A stretch of 64,000 nucleotides of DNA from Diplonema papillatum (GCA_030068145.1 JAPJBO010000531.1:62001-126000), one strand, 5' to 3'; counted from the stretch's first letter, positions 44,701-56,156 are shown. Translations and numbers: made by a program. The notes: generated by a model from the letters alone, not told the origin.

Positions 44701-45254
44701 AAGGATTGTTCAGGAAACGGTCGCGAGCGAAACCCGACCAGGTAACGACCATTTCACTGTCTTCTTTGTTTTGTGATGCGAACATCACGAGGTGCTGTCC
44801 GAAGACACCGCCCACGTGAGCACTGTTAAGCAGCGGTTGCCAGATACTCCCGTAGCACCTATTCACGGGTTTGCAGGGGTAAAAAGGAAGCCCGGGTTGG
44901 GGAGGGTGGTGGGTTTGGTGCGTAGTATTCTTCTTTTTTTGTTCTTTCTCGGTTCTGGTGGTGCTGCTCCTTCCTTCTCGTCCTGTGTTGGGTTACGACT
45001 TTTTTTGTTCTTTATCGGTTCTGAGCGTTTCCATATGCCTTTTCCTGCTTTGACATGCAGTCCCTTCCAAACTGTACCTCTCTTGGTGTTCGGGGGTTGG
45101 GCCGTATGGTAACGTCTCGGGAAACGAAGTTTGTGGCGTCACAAAAGCGACAGGTTGCCAAAGCAACCGGGTGCCGAGCTTAAGCAAGGCGTTTGTCAAT
45201 GGAGAACCAGTCCTGTGCCGTTTTAGGGCCGGCAGGTCTCAACGGGGGGGGGGG

Positions 45255-47749
45255 CACGGTGCACTAGTCAAGGACTTTTTTGACTTTGACTAGTGGTTTT
45301 ACTAGTCAAAATTTTGACTAGTAAAATGACTAGTGCCACTAGTAAAAATGACTAGTGCACTAGTAAAAATGACTAGTGATTTAGACAAAATCCACCTAAC
45401 ATGGACCCAAATCCTGGGTGTTTCGAGAGTTTTCGAGGGGTTTTACGGCACTACCGTGATCACCGGTGCCCAGACACCACAAACCACCTGGGCAACCCCA
45501 GTTTTCGCGAGAGACAGGCAGAGTTGCGAGGTTTTTTGGTTGGTTTCTTGGAAAGCTTGTATGGCTTAGCAAACATAGTGCAAACGACAGTGCTATCCCT
45601 ACGGTGAGGTCAGAGACATGTCGTGACAGGTCTCAGACACTGGATAATGCGGGCTTCCGACCACATTCAAACTCTCGTCCGTAGATTCGGCTTGTCGCTC
45701 ATGGCGCTCCTATCGCCTTGGCATCGCACCGGACACAGTGCATTTACAGTAGTTCGTGGGTTCCCTAAAACCCACGAAGAAACGAGAAACATGAATGTGC
45801 AACAGGTGCTGGCTTTGTCCGCCTGCGAACTGTTTGCATGCAAGGTTTTGTGTTGTGCACATTCCACAAATAGTTGCTCACTGCTATGTGCTCCGCTTTC
45901 TAGTGTTGGAGGCACTCTCTCATTGCGTGCTTGGAGACTTCCTCTTTCACGCCGCCGCGGAAAACCATTCTTGTAGCCTGTGGCGCGCGCGTTGTGTGCC
46001 AGTCAACACGTCGTGGTGCTTTGTCCGGGCATTTCGAATGCCTGGAAGTCACGTTTCTTTGTCTTTTCGGGACGTGCAGACGACCATTAAGCTTTCGTCG
46101 GGTGGGACACCAGCAGGTTCTGGTTTCTACTCGTCGGGTCTACCGCACGGTGAATCGCGTAGCCGGTGTACTTTTTGTGGAAACAGCTTCTTTCGCATCT
46201 TCGGTTGTTCACATACGACGATATAAATCACCGCCTCGGAGTAGCTTGAACTCACAACGCACTGTCTATCGGGCATTGGGAGCTACTAGTAGTATGTGCG
46301 GAAGAGCATGAGGCAGGCAAGCTGTATAACACTCCTAGTAGGCAACAAATTCCCAGAAACTCCCCGTACTCAGCCGTGGTGCTCGCCTGCCTTCATGGCA
46401 CTTGCACTTTACAGAACTCAATACTCAGCCCGATTCCTGTGGGGGAAGAGTGGGGGTGGGCGGCCCACCAAAAAAGGGACCACAGTCTGCATGTTCAGCC
46501 GCAAAACACAAACCGACGAGTAATCGTGACTTATTCCTGCAGAACTGGCTTTGCTGAATGACGCTCGTGGCAGACAACTGACCCCCAGCTTTCGTCTATC
46601 GCACAGTAAGGAATCGCGTTGGGAACTGCGTTCGGAAAATCATTGGACCGGAATTTCTTTGGACCAGAATTTCTTTTTGGACTTTTTGCAGGTTCTGAAA
46701 GTTTTGGACTTTTCCCTGGGATTTTCACTTTTTGGCGGTATTTTGAAGTCTGACCCAAGCAGCTTTTGCACTCGTTTCGTGTTTCCGTTACACAAATGAT
46801 GGGACCGGCAGAATGTACGAACATTTCAAAGCTTCCCGAATTCCGGGCCGAAACGCGTCCAAATTGGTTCAGGTTACCTTTAGTTTCTGTTTGTCCTTAA
46901 AACCCGTGGTGCACGATCATGACTATGGGCATAGCCTGGGTCGCGTAGACAAGCAGCTCGGGTGAGCATGGCGGGGGCGACTCATGAGATTGCCCCCGTC
47001 GCCGACCACGTGCCGGAACACGACGTCCGGGACCGGCTATACTTGATCAACTCCTTGAACGTCAGCAGCCCGCTGTCGTCGGCATCCACCGCGTCAAAAA
47101 CGCGCGTGTCCGCCACTCGGCGGCCAGGACGTCGCCTTCACTCAGCGACGCTCGCTTCACTGCGAGCTCGCCGAGGTCGAGTCCTTCCGCGGCATGCCGC
47201 TGGCCCTGCTCCGTAAGGCCCGGCGATGCCGCGTGCCGACTACGCTCAGCGACTCGCCACCTTGAGTCTGGCTAAAGTAGCACCTTCTCCAAGTTGTAGG
47301 GCGCTGTTGACGGACTTGGGCGCGCCCTTGACTGTAGACACCACATGTATTCTAAACTTCCTTATGGGCGTGAACCCTACTGTAAAATACTTGGACCGGA
47401 ACCTTTTTGGACTTTTGGCCCAAGTTTTGGGGTTTTGAAAAGTATTTCGACTTTTTCCCGGTCCAACATTATTCCGAACACGGTAGCAAGCGCAACGGTA
47501 GGGTACAGTTGTGCGGTGGGACCCTCTGAAATTTACAAACCAGCCCAGATTTCGGTTCGGAACAGGTGGATTTCTACTAGGACACTAGTCATTTTGACTA
47601 GTGCACTAGTCATTTTTACTAGTGCACTAGTCATTTTTACTAGTGTTTTTACTAGTGCACTAGTCATTTTTACTAGTGCACTAGTCATGCTTTTTCACTA
47701 GTAAAATGACTAGTCAAAACACCTTTTTCACTTTTACTAGTGCACCGTG
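45255..47749. mobile_element. 2.5-kb TIR element with ACTAGTGCACTAGT palindromic ends and captured gene fragment
   Basis: It starts CACGGTGCACTAGT after a G10 run and ends ACTAGTGCACCGTG. The arms 45258-45379 and 47575-47749 consist of ACTAGT, GCACTAGTCATTTTT and similar palindromic units in opposite orientation. The inverted similarity continues inside them (AAATCCACCT, then CCAAATCCTGGGTG against CGAAATCTGGGCTG). No transposase is present. The interior contains an EF-hand exon fragment on the minus strand, like a Pack-type MULE. Confidence 0.75.
47040..47135 (-). pseudogene. EF-hand exon fragment inside a TIR element
   Basis: The minus strand encodes VADTRVFDAVDADDSGLLTF followed by KELIK. 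The calcium loop D-x-D-x-S-G-x-L-T-F-x-E has all six coordinating positions and the central glycine. AG-type sites precede it and a GTATAG donor follows directly after ATCAA. No second EF-hand or other exon is found, and stops lie on both sides, so this is an isolated exon, probably captured from a host gene. Confidence 0.65.
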
Positions 47750-47865
47750 TAGAGAAAGAAGAACTACTCTACGGCACCAGAAAGTCCAAAAAACCATGGT
47801 AAAGAAAGTAGAAGGAGAAAAAAGAAGTTGTCGACAACGAAATAAAATAAGACTCTGCATTCCGC

Positions 47866-47892
47866 GAAGAAGACTTGATGCTAGCATCAAAC
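47866..47892. repeat. 26-bp repeat shared with 49597-49623
   Basis: CGAAGAAGACTTGATGCTAG-CATCAA occurs identically at both places in the same orientation. It contains the palindromic TTGATGCTAGCATCAA. Flanks are only weakly similar. Confidence 0.75.
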
Positions 47893-48012
47893 ACATGAGA
47901 GGCAAGCAGCGCCTAAACACGAAACTAAGATTTACCCCCCCCGGAGATGACGTGCACAAGAAATTAGAGCGCGCTTTAAAATGAATCGAATCGTTAGTAA
48001 TAGGCAACGAAG

Positions 48013-48225
48013 CAGCTCCGGAGTGCCCTCTACTACATGCACACGGCACACATCTCGCACCGGGACCTCAAGAGTGCGAACGTCTTCCTAGCTAGCGACG
48101 CGCAAGTTGTCAAGCTCGGTGATTTTGGTATCTCGAAGCAGATGCAGGCCCTCGACCGAATTCGCGCGGGACCCCGTTTTACCTTTCGCCTGAGATTGTC
48201 AACCCGCACAAGGGAGGCAGCAGAG
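48013..48225 (+). pseudogene. NEK-like protein kinase fragment, frameshifted
   Basis: After an AG at 48011-48012 the frame reads QLRSALYYMHTAHISHRDLK, then SANVFL and KLGDFGISKQM: catalytic loop HRDLKSAN and DFG of a Ser/Thr kinase, closest in style to the NIMA/NEK family. From 48168 the next conserved block GTPFYLSPEIVNPHKGG (end of the activation segment) is in another frame, and about three residues are missing between DFG and GTP. The N-lobe and the rest of the C-lobe are absent. It lies 260 bp outside the right end of the 45255-47749 element. Confidence 0.75.
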
Positions 48226-48435
48226 TGGAAGGGGAAGAGGACAGAGAAGGGCAGCTGGCACACAAGCCGCTGCAGACTACCTCTTTGCACGCGTCGTGCC
48301 ATGCTTCGGTCGCTTCTTGCCCAGCGTACGATTTGTCTCCGGTGCGAGCTGCACGTCCGCTGCAGGATCTGACCAGCCAGAGGACCCATCCGACTCGGCG
48401 CACTTCCTTGAGGATGCGGAAGACCTTCTGGGAAA

Positions 48436-48582
48436 CCCTGGGTCGGTGGGTCTCAACTCAGAGTGATATATGCCTCCACGTACGGAACCCTGGGTCGAAC
48501 CCAAGAGTGATATATGCCTCCACGTACGGAACCCTGGGTCGAACCCAAGAGTGATATATGCCTCCACGTACGGAAAACCCTG
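48436..48582. repeat. 44-bp tandem repeat, three copies
   Basis: GAGTGATATATGCCTCCACG recurs at 48461, 48505 and 48549. Each unit includes CCCTGGGTCGAACCC, a perfect hairpin stem. The outer flanks carry a variant CCCTGGGTCGGTGGGTC. Confidence 0.9.
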
Positions 48583-48876
48583 GGTCGGTGGGTCGAGCTC
48601 AAAAGGCCTACAGTGAAGCTAGCGGGAAATAAAAAAGCGAGGTGTCGAAACGCGGTGCTGCTCCGCGTGCACTAGAAGGCGCCCCCCCCCGGATACATGT
48701 TGCAGCCAGCAGCACATGGGACACGAAGCAGGGAGCCATTGTCGAATGAGGCTACAGTTCTGGACGTCGCGTGGTCACTACGGGCAGCAAGAAGGAGACG
48801 TGAGGAAGCCTATGGCCTCACTCGGCCATACTCCGCAACAGGGGGTACCCATACATGAATTCTAACACACGCACGC

Positions 48877-49175
48877 ACATATGAGTACGTCTCAAAAACA
48901 CCTTAGAAATTGTGCCCATTTTTAATGTGCGACCAGGCGTTGCCATCAATATAGACTTTCTCCGACGTGCTGCAACTCCTGCTTGAGGGGACACAAAACC
49001 CCATAAAATCGAATTCTGGGAGACATAGAAGCCTCGCGGAAGTCATCTAGTGGCCAATCCGAGCTCAGACTTCGTATAGGAACGGTACGGGTCAGGGACA
49101 CCCGCGTGGCAACGCCTTTGTCGCAAATTGAAAATGGGCACAATTCCTAAGGTATTTTTGAGACGTACTCACATA
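48877..49175. mobile_element. 300-bp hairpin element (MITE-like)
   Basis: 48877-48944 and 49108-49175 are reverse complements at about 88 percent (left GAGTACGTCTCAAAAACACC, TTGTGCCCATTTTTAATGTG; right CACAATTCCTAAGGTATTTT, TGAGACGTACTC). The loop is 163 bp. No coding potential. The surroundings (49176-50262) hold repeats of GCGAACTTACACTCTAAAAG (49280, 49472) and CA/CCCC-rich DNA, no gene. Confidence 0.6.
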
Positions 49176-50357
49176 CATGTACTGCCACTAATTACGATAC
49201 GCATACTAGTATACGATACCTCAAAAAGGAACCTTTTCGACAACAGCCACCCGGAGACTTTAAAACCCCGGATCCCTAAAGCGAACTTACACTCTAAAAG
49301 ACACAATAAACGCTAAAAGCAACACCACGACCAGGACTACTTCCAGAGAGACTTTCAAAGCCTTGAAACGCCCTTCTAAAAACAGTCAACCCACCGAAAA
49401 CCTGCCCTAAACCTCTGACTGTGAAAATTCCCACCTTCCAATCCGCAAATTACGCAAAACCCCCGGATCCCTACGCGAACTTGCACTCTAAAAAACAGAC
49501 AGTAAACCACCGCGGGAGAAGACTGGAAGCAAGGAACAGAAATAACTCGAAACCGTCTAGAGTTTAATACAGCCAAGCAACACCACGAACTTCCTCGAAG
49601 AAGACTTGATGCTAGCATCAAGCATGCAAGATGGACTGGTGCCCTGGTGTTACTGATTGGGCGAATTCTACTGGTTGCTTGTTGTGAGCGCTTTTATCCT
49701 ATCTTTGAACAGAAACAGCCTTCATGCGAACAGCACAAGCGTGACCCCTGCCACACAACCCCTCCAACCACCCCCCCCTGTACCCCGAGGACAACCCTGA
49801 AAACCCCAACTTCCCCTCTCCCCCCCTTCTTTTTCTCCCCCATTTCTTTTTCCTTTTTTCATCCCCTAATCCGTGCCTCGTAACACACAGCCGCCGATCA
49901 ACACGAAACCACCCAGAAGAAAAGCCAGGCACCGGGATCTTCCTGACGAGCACGCAACCCGGTGAACTTAATCAAGAGTCGAAGATTAGCGTCGAAGCTT
50001 CCTGGCTTTTCACGCCATAGCAGAACGACCACACCCTACCCAATCCCAAGCACCCCCTAAACGCGTTAGAGGACTTCACAAGGTTTCACAACGGAGTGAC
50101 ACAACACCCGAAACGAGCTGCACCCTCTCACTTTTCTCAACCCCCCGCCATACTCAAGCCTCTGCGGTCAACCGGCGACTTTAAAATACCGACCTTCTAA
50201 TCCACAAATAACGCTAGAAACAATAAACGCTAGAAAAACATTTCCTTGACATCACCCCCCACCACTAAATCCGCGGTTAGATAACCTGGCCTCAGTGGTG
50301 CAAGCACCACGCGCTCTTCAAACCCAAGAAACATTTTCCCACCACACACACACACAG

Positions 50358-50972
50358 GAATGGACGTTCACGTCGCATTGTTGGTTCGACGACGATCGAG
50401 TGGCGGTCGCGACGCACCAAGGCGACGTTCTGATCATCGACAACTGCGAGCTGAAGAAGGTGCTGCCGCGCATCTTCAAAGCCAGCTCCCCATCCGCGCC
50501 GCCGCCCGCCGTTTGGTCGCTTTATTCGCTCGGCCGCGGCTTCGCTGCCGGCGGCGACGCCGGCTGCTTCTCTCTGTACGAGCGGACGTACGACCAAGAC
50601 TACTTCCAGAGCTACAAGAAGTTCGACACTCCGCATAAGCACCGGCTGGTGGATTTGTCGGTGTCGCCCAACGAGGAGAGCCTGCTGTGCTGCTACGATA
50701 ACAACGAACTTGCACACTTCAACCTGGTGGGAGTGGACATTGTGGACCACGAGAAGCCAGAGGAAGTGCAGCAGGCGTTCCAGCTGCTTCCCATCGGGTT
50801 CCACTCCGAAGCCGTCACAGCAGTGGACGTGTGCATCCAGAAGCCGATCGTCGTCACCGCGTCGGCGGACAAGCAGATCCGCATCTGGAACTTCGTCAAG
50901 CACCGAGTCGAAATCCGGCAGCAGTTTCCCGAGGAAGCGCTGTGCGTCTCGTGCCATCCGACAGGGCTCAGG
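50358..50972 (+). CDS. CFAP57: CFAP57 (WDR65), internal exon 1 of 3 seen
   Basis: This exon has 205 codons in phase 0, from EWTFTSHCWFDDDRVAVATH to LCVSCHPTGLR. It carries WD40 blades that match the order of CFAP57: a blade with DVLIIDNC, an AVWSLYSLGRGFAAGGDAGC loop, LVDLSVSPNEESLLC, and VVTASADKQIRIWNF. CFAP57 is a WD40/coiled-coil protein of motile axonemes linked to inner dynein arm assembly. The acceptor is (CA)n-CAG at 50356-50357 and the donor is GTGTGT at 50973. The N-terminal 200 or so residues known in the family are not found upstream in the window and may lie further left beyond the inserted elements. Frame and junction phase agree with the next exon. Confidence 0.9.
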
Positions 50973-51124
50973 GTGTGTGCTTTTTTCTTTTTACCAAACA
51001 TGAAATGTTGGAGGAAATGAGAAGCTCGTCGCCGCAAACCGCGGCGTTTTCACTTGCGTCCTGAATCCAGCTTTACGTAAAAAACGATCAGGCACTGCGT
51101 TCAACGAAAAAAACTCTCTCTTCA

Positions 51125-51269
<145 letters not shown>

Positions 51270-51335
51270 AGTTTTGTATCAGCCGCGGTTGCGAGTGACG
51301 AGCTCTTATTTTTGCCAGTTTTCTGTTTCTTCTTT

Positions 51336-51551
51336 TGTATGCACCTGCTTTGTAGGAAATACTTGAGGAGGCTGCAAGCTGCAAAAGATCAAAGGAGGTA
51401 AATGTGCTGTAGCCCACACGAAACACAGGTAAATCTGGGTTTAGTGGCGGGCGTAAGCGTTCAACAAAAAAGACCCGATTTGTAGTTGTATTGTTTTCTC
51501 CCCCTCTAGCCTCCTTCGAAATGAGCACAAGGCAGTCCCTCGAGTATTTTA
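51336..51551 (-). repeat. 200-bp dispersed repeat, copy 2
   Basis: Near-identical to 29630-29836 and in the same orientation. Both copies end at CAGTCCCTCGAGTATTTT. Confidence 0.85.
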
Positions 51552-51663
51552 TGCCAGTTTTCCGTATTTCTTTTTTCAGAGTGTAAACCTTTTTTGCGTT
51601 GAGTTTGTTGTGGTTCGGGATATAAGGGCACCAAATTTGTTTTGAACCGGGTTTTTAGGGCAG

Positions 51664-52049
51664 GTGAAAATTGGGTCCAAAATTTGGGTCCAAAATTTGA
51701 GTCCAAAATTTGGGTCCAAAATTTGGGTCCAAGATTTGGGTCCAAAATTTGAGTCCAAGATTTGGGTCCAAAATTTGAGTCCAAAATTTGGGTCTGAAAT
51801 TTGGGTCCAAAATTTGGGTCCAAAATTTGGGTCCAAATTTTGGGTCCAAAATTTGGGTCCAAAATTTGGGTCCAAAATTTGGGTTCAAAATTTGAGTCCA
51901 AAATTTGGGTCCAAAATTTGAGTCCAAAATTTGGGTCCAAAATTTGGGTCCAAAATTTGGTTCCAAAATTTGGGTCCAAAATTTGGGTCCAAAATTTGGG
52001 TCCAAAATTTGAGTCCAAAATTTGGGTCCAAAATTTGGGTCCAAAATAG
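51664..52049. repeat. 13-bp satellite GGGTCCAAAATTT, about 29 units
   Basis: Tandem TTTGGGTCCAAAA units with T/A-G exchanges (GAGTCC, GGTTCC). Since the core TTTTGGACCCAAA is nearly palindromic, both strands read as open WTQILDPNFG or KIWVQNLGPKF repeats; these are not proteins. It ends just left of the conserved core at 52205. A weak remnant of the unit is at 30300-30327. Confidence 0.92.
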
Positions 52050-52204
52050 AGAAGGCACGCGGTGGCTATCGGGAAACTGCGTCGCGCACTCAGACAGAAT
52101 TGACAGCATGTACTTGGAACCCTTTCTCACGGTCAGTAATCTGGACAACCATTACGCTGGACGAATATCAGGAATCGACGAATATCTTCGGGCTGTTTCA
52201 AAAA

Positions 52205-52690
52205 TCTTCTCAAAAAATACAGGGTCGAAAGGGCCTTCCCCCCAAAAAAAATAAGACTCCAGATACGCAAACTCTTTCGAACGCTGCACACGGGTATCCT
52301 TCAAGTGACCTCTAACTATCTGTTGCATACGCGTATCCGGATCTGAAAGCCGAAGACTTTGTAACACTTTACCGCAACCGAAGTCGCGAACCGGGTTCGG
52401 CTTGCACTGCAAAAGCAGCATAATTGTGTCTTGCGCCCGAGCGCGGAAATCCGCCACCCGCCATTCGGCTAGAGTGCAAGAACACAATTGCGAAGCGTAC
52501 TACAAACGGATAGTGTTACAAAGGCGAACGAATCATGCGAGAACCTATGGAGGGGCCCCTCGACAGCTTTCAGAACACGGCATAGTAAGTCAAGAGTCGG
52601 ATAAGCGTGTGCACATTCTACTCCCGTTTGATCTGCATTTTCCACCTTTCCCCCCTGTCTTTGATCTGTTGCGTGTATTTGCGGGGCTCT
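52205..52690 (+). other. conserved element core, copy 2 (next to the MULE gene)
   Basis: Homologous to the reverse complement of 43735-44215, including the translated AYYKRIVLQRRTNHARTY stretch. Here the neighbouring satellite is GGGTCCAAAATTT, whereas in copy 1 it is TTTCCGATAAATATTT. The MULE stop codon lies 126 bp to the right. Confidence 0.65.
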
Positions 52691-52815
52691 CTCTATAAGT
52701 CTAGAGCCAATACCACATCTAAGGACGGCAGCAGGTGACCGCTAAGCGGAGCGCATCAGACGACGCAACGTGTTGCAACTGGCGTGTAAAGGGAAAGCAA
52801 AGGGGGTAGTCGGTT

Positions 52816-55570
52816 TCAATCCGAAACGGAGCGCCTCCGCTTCTGGCTTCCAGTTTTTGCGGCCGCTTCCTTGGAGGCTGGTTTTCCGGCCGCTTTCTTG
52901 ATGGCTGGTTTTCCGGCCGCTTTCTTGGCGGCTGGCTTTGCGCGAGGCGCTGGAGCTGGCGCTGCCGGTGGCAATCTAGCATTAAACCGCAGATGCATTC
53001 TTACCTTGCGGAGGAGCGCTGCCGACGGTTTCCCCCGTATTAGGGTGAAGTGGTCGCTCATGCCCAACAAGTCGTCTTCGTGTATCAGATACACTGTCGA
53101 CACTGGTTCTGCTACGGGGTGCTGTGTAAACATTGTCAGCCTAAACTCATCATTTTCGGGTACCTTCAATACAGAGATGAAGACAATCTTCACCTGGAAT
53201 ACGATAGCCGCCAATAAAACGGCTTGTGTGTCCGCCCACGCTTTTCTCGCAGACTGCAGACGAACCCAACAGTCAAACTTGGACTCGTGTTCGTTGTGGA
53301 GGTCAATGGCTGCCCCGTCTTCTATTCGCTGTTTGAACAGCTCTCTCGTATTCAAATCCAAGTTGTCTAACTCTTGGAAACGGATTGTGCGCAATGTGTG
53401 CCCTCCGTGGTCGTCACCGTTGTGCGAAGAAAAGAACATGTTCTGGCAGTTGGGTACGTTGGCGAGGCTGCTATAAAAACAGTCGCCATCTCCGGCCACC
53501 AATACCAATTCCGTTCCGGTGTTCTGCACCCAGGTGAGCACAGAGGACAAATGCAGCTTTGGTTTCGCTTTGGACGAATGCTTTTTGTTTGCTGGTTTGG
53601 GAACAGGCACCGGCGGTGCTGGTTCTTCCCCCTTGTCGTCCTTCTTTGCCTGTAGGGGCGGCTTCGTGCACGTAACCTTATAGTGCCCCTTTGAGCCGCA
53701 CCTGGTGCACGTGACTTGCCGCTTCTTGGCATCCCTGAAAGGCAATTCGTCATCGTCGACCTCCCCTCGGCTCGGGATGCGCTTTTCTTTTGGTCGACCT
53801 GACGATCTCTTGGGTTGCGGGGGTGCAAGATTGTCGAGCGCAAGGGTCTTTATATCGTGCACAGTCGGAACGCTGATGTCGTAAAACTCCCGTAACGATT
53901 TCACCGTGTACTTGCTGTCGACAAGGGCTAAGGGATGGACCTTTCTCTGGCCGCAAGCACACACGATGTGCACACACGGAAACGGCGACACGCACTGGCC
54001 AATGCATGAGCACTTGTACACGGTGCCATTGCTTAAAACGCGCACCCTGTGCTTTACTCCGCTTTTCGCTTCGTTTACCTTGTACTCTGCTTGTCCGGCA
54101 GGCGTGGCAGAGAAACCCCGAGCAAGGTACTCAATTTTCCCCAACCTCTTCTCGACCCATGGAACAAATGTAGAGGCATCTCTCTGTGCGTACTGCCCTG
54201 CTCTTGCTGAATGCAGATGCATGAGACTGTGTCGCAGCCTTTCAAAAAGATTGAGAGAGAGAGAGAGAGACGAGTTAGAGTGCAGGGACCATCTCTCCGA
54301 GGAGTATCCGGTCGCCCCACTACTATCCCGTACTACTACGGCGGGCGCAAGTCGTTGCGCCGAGGGCGCGGAGCGAGCCGTGGCCCTGTCAAAGATGATT
54401 GTTGCACCGATGGTGGCGCAGCCGGGGGCGTTCTGACTGGCGGACGAGACCGCCTGGCAGGCGTGTGTTGGCACGTTGTTTCGCGGGCTCTCCTCCTTTT
54501 GGCAATAGCCCGCCCTATGGCGGCGGCTAGCATCTTGACAGAGAATCTCAACTCCCACTGAACATAGGGTACGTCGTGCGGATATTCAGGCACGGCATCG
54601 TTCCAGCTGTTACGGGCGCAAATTGTTTCCAGCTTGCCCAACATCCACTCGGTCTTCCGTCCAGCCGCAAAGCGTGGGCGGTGGGTACAACCCGGCATAG
54701 CCGGCGCACCAAAACAGCGGAGGGAACAGACCCCCTGCCGCCACTTCCCAGGGAAGGAGGCGACTCCTGAGTCGGCGCAGCACAGGTCGTTGATAGCTCG
54801 CATAAGGTACCCAATTTGCAGCCCCTTCTCGGCGAAGGTTCTCCCTGGGAGCTTCGAACGCGTAAATGCCTCAAAATCAAGCGCGAGTTCCACGCCTGTC
54901 GTCGGGAGAGGGTTGGAGCTGACTCCGCAGCCAGAAGACCAACGTCGCTGCGAAGCGGCGGAAGATTGACTGCATTGAGGGCGCTTCGAGCAAGCTTGGC
55001 ATTCTTGTTGAACCCCTCACTTACGTTGCTCGTGTAGTGATGAAACCTACAGCCCTCCCCAAGATAAGCGTCGGACATGCAGTCTCGGAGCTTATCAAGA
55101 TACAACGCAAGCTTTTGGCTTTCTTTTTCGGCAGCTGCAAGTCTCACTGCGTACTCTTCTTTTGTCTTTGCGTGGGCAAGCTTCCACACGTGGGGTTTCT
55201 TTCCCTTCCCAAAGGCCGTGTTGACATTGCGCACTACGTGGTTAACACATATCAAGTGCAACGTGTCAGGAAGCACAGTCCTCACGGCGCTCATCAGCCC
55301 CTTGTCTCTATCTGACATCAGTGTGAACCCTGCCGGCACAAGGTCCTTCAGCTGAACCAGGAACGAGGCCCATGAGGCTGCGTCTTCGGTCTGACCCAAA
55401 CCATATGCGATGGGGACAACTTTGTGCCTTGGATCGAGGCACACAGCGACAAAGAGGATGCCACCGTGTGTAACAGACCGGTACGGGCTACAAGGCAACC
55501 CCTGCTCAACTGTAGAACGTGGGGGGCCCAAGACTACACTCCACGAAGGAATGTACTTGGTGTCGGTCAC
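52816..55570 (-). CDS. MULE transposase fused to SWIM, CCHC and OTU-protease domains (antisense in CFAP57 intron)
   Basis: The N-terminal part carries MULE transposase signatures: GGILFVAVCLDPRHKVVPIA, TLMSDRDKGLMSAV, LHLICVNHVVRNVN and HHYTSNVSEGFNK. A reading-frame change lies near 54900-54950, perhaps a very short intron or a frameshift. The next frame (from GVELALDFEAF) runs to CGCCCGCC at 54341, where a 102-bp intron (54239-54340) restores the frame into LRHSLMHLHSARAGQYAQRD. A SWIM zinc finger (YKCSCIGQCV...PCVH) and a CCHC knuckle (CTRCGSKGHYKVTC) follow. An OTU-type cysteine protease (GDGDCFYSSLA with the catalytic Cys; SDHFTLIR with a likely catalytic His) and a Lys/Ala-rich basic tail complete it. 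The N-terminal DNA-binding part and the first catalytic Asp are not clear, so the copy may be 5'-truncated. Confidence 0.8.
54239..54340 (-). other. frame-verified 102-bp intron in the MULE gene; introner-like
   Basis: GTAGTAGTACGGG...CACTCTAACTCGTCTCTCTC...TTTTTGAAAG. The upstream frame stops at the TAG formed by the donor itself. Splicing joins CC to G and continues the downstream frame without a gap. Structure and sequence are shared with 9246-9340. Confidence 0.75.
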
Positions 55571-55850
55571 AAACAGTCCCGGACATGGCTAGCCATAACC
55601 CATAACGAAAGCGTGCACCAAATATACAACCCGTAACCATATAGCCCTTTCTTGCTCTAAGAGAACCCACCCTCATGAACGGTCACACGGAGAACCTTCA
55701 ACCCCGGAATTTCAAGCGAACTTTAACTCTAAAAGAAAGTGCCATCCTAATTTTTCGTCTTTTTTTTTTTTGTCTTTTTCAGTCTCAAAGACAATTTAGG
55801 GCTTCCCTACGCACCTACCAAATAGATGCTCTATTCTAACTCATACACAG

Positions 55851-56118
55851 CTTCTCGTCGGTTTCAAGTTCAAGATGTGCATGTACTCTGTGCTGGTCGA
55901 CACGCTGCACCTGTGCCAAGAGTTCCCCATCAAGCAGTGCAGAGAAGTCCGGTTTTCGAACGGCGGGCAGTACTTCGCTGCGGTGGTGGTCAATCGCATA
56001 TTCATCTTCAACGCGTACAGTTTCGAGCCCATTGGACACCTCACCGGCCACAGTTCGATGGTCAAGTCCTTCACGTGGGCACGGAACGATCAGGCCATCA
56101 TTTCCGCCGGTTTCGAAG
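55851..56118 (+). CDS. CFAP57: CFAP57 (WDR65), internal exon 2 of 3 seen
   Basis: This exon has 268 bp, entering in phase 0 and leaving one base. It encodes LLVGFKFKMCMYSVLVDTLH, then QEFPIKQCREVRFSNGGQYF, IFIFNAYSFEPIGHLTGHSS and a WD40 strand ending ISAGFEG. The order (VGF.DK...LLID, CREC.FSNGG..FA, SLEPI.SLKGH, SGGTDG) is the one known in CFAP57. Acceptor ACACAG at 55845-55850 with CTAAC upstream; donor GTGTGT at 56119, the same as the previous exon. Confidence 0.93.
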
Positions 56119-56156
56119 GTGTGTTCCACTCGCATTTCGCACGCCAGGAACCTGCA

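Noticed and set aside
51664-52049. Open WTQILDPNFGPKF repeat proteins on both strands
   Set aside because: Produced by a 13-bp nearly palindromic satellite. Both strands and several frames stay open, without start context or domain.
54990-55020. GTAAGTGAG as a splice donor inside the MULE gene
   Set aside because: It encodes VSE of the TSNVSEGFN motif conserved in MULE transposases, so it is coding sequence.
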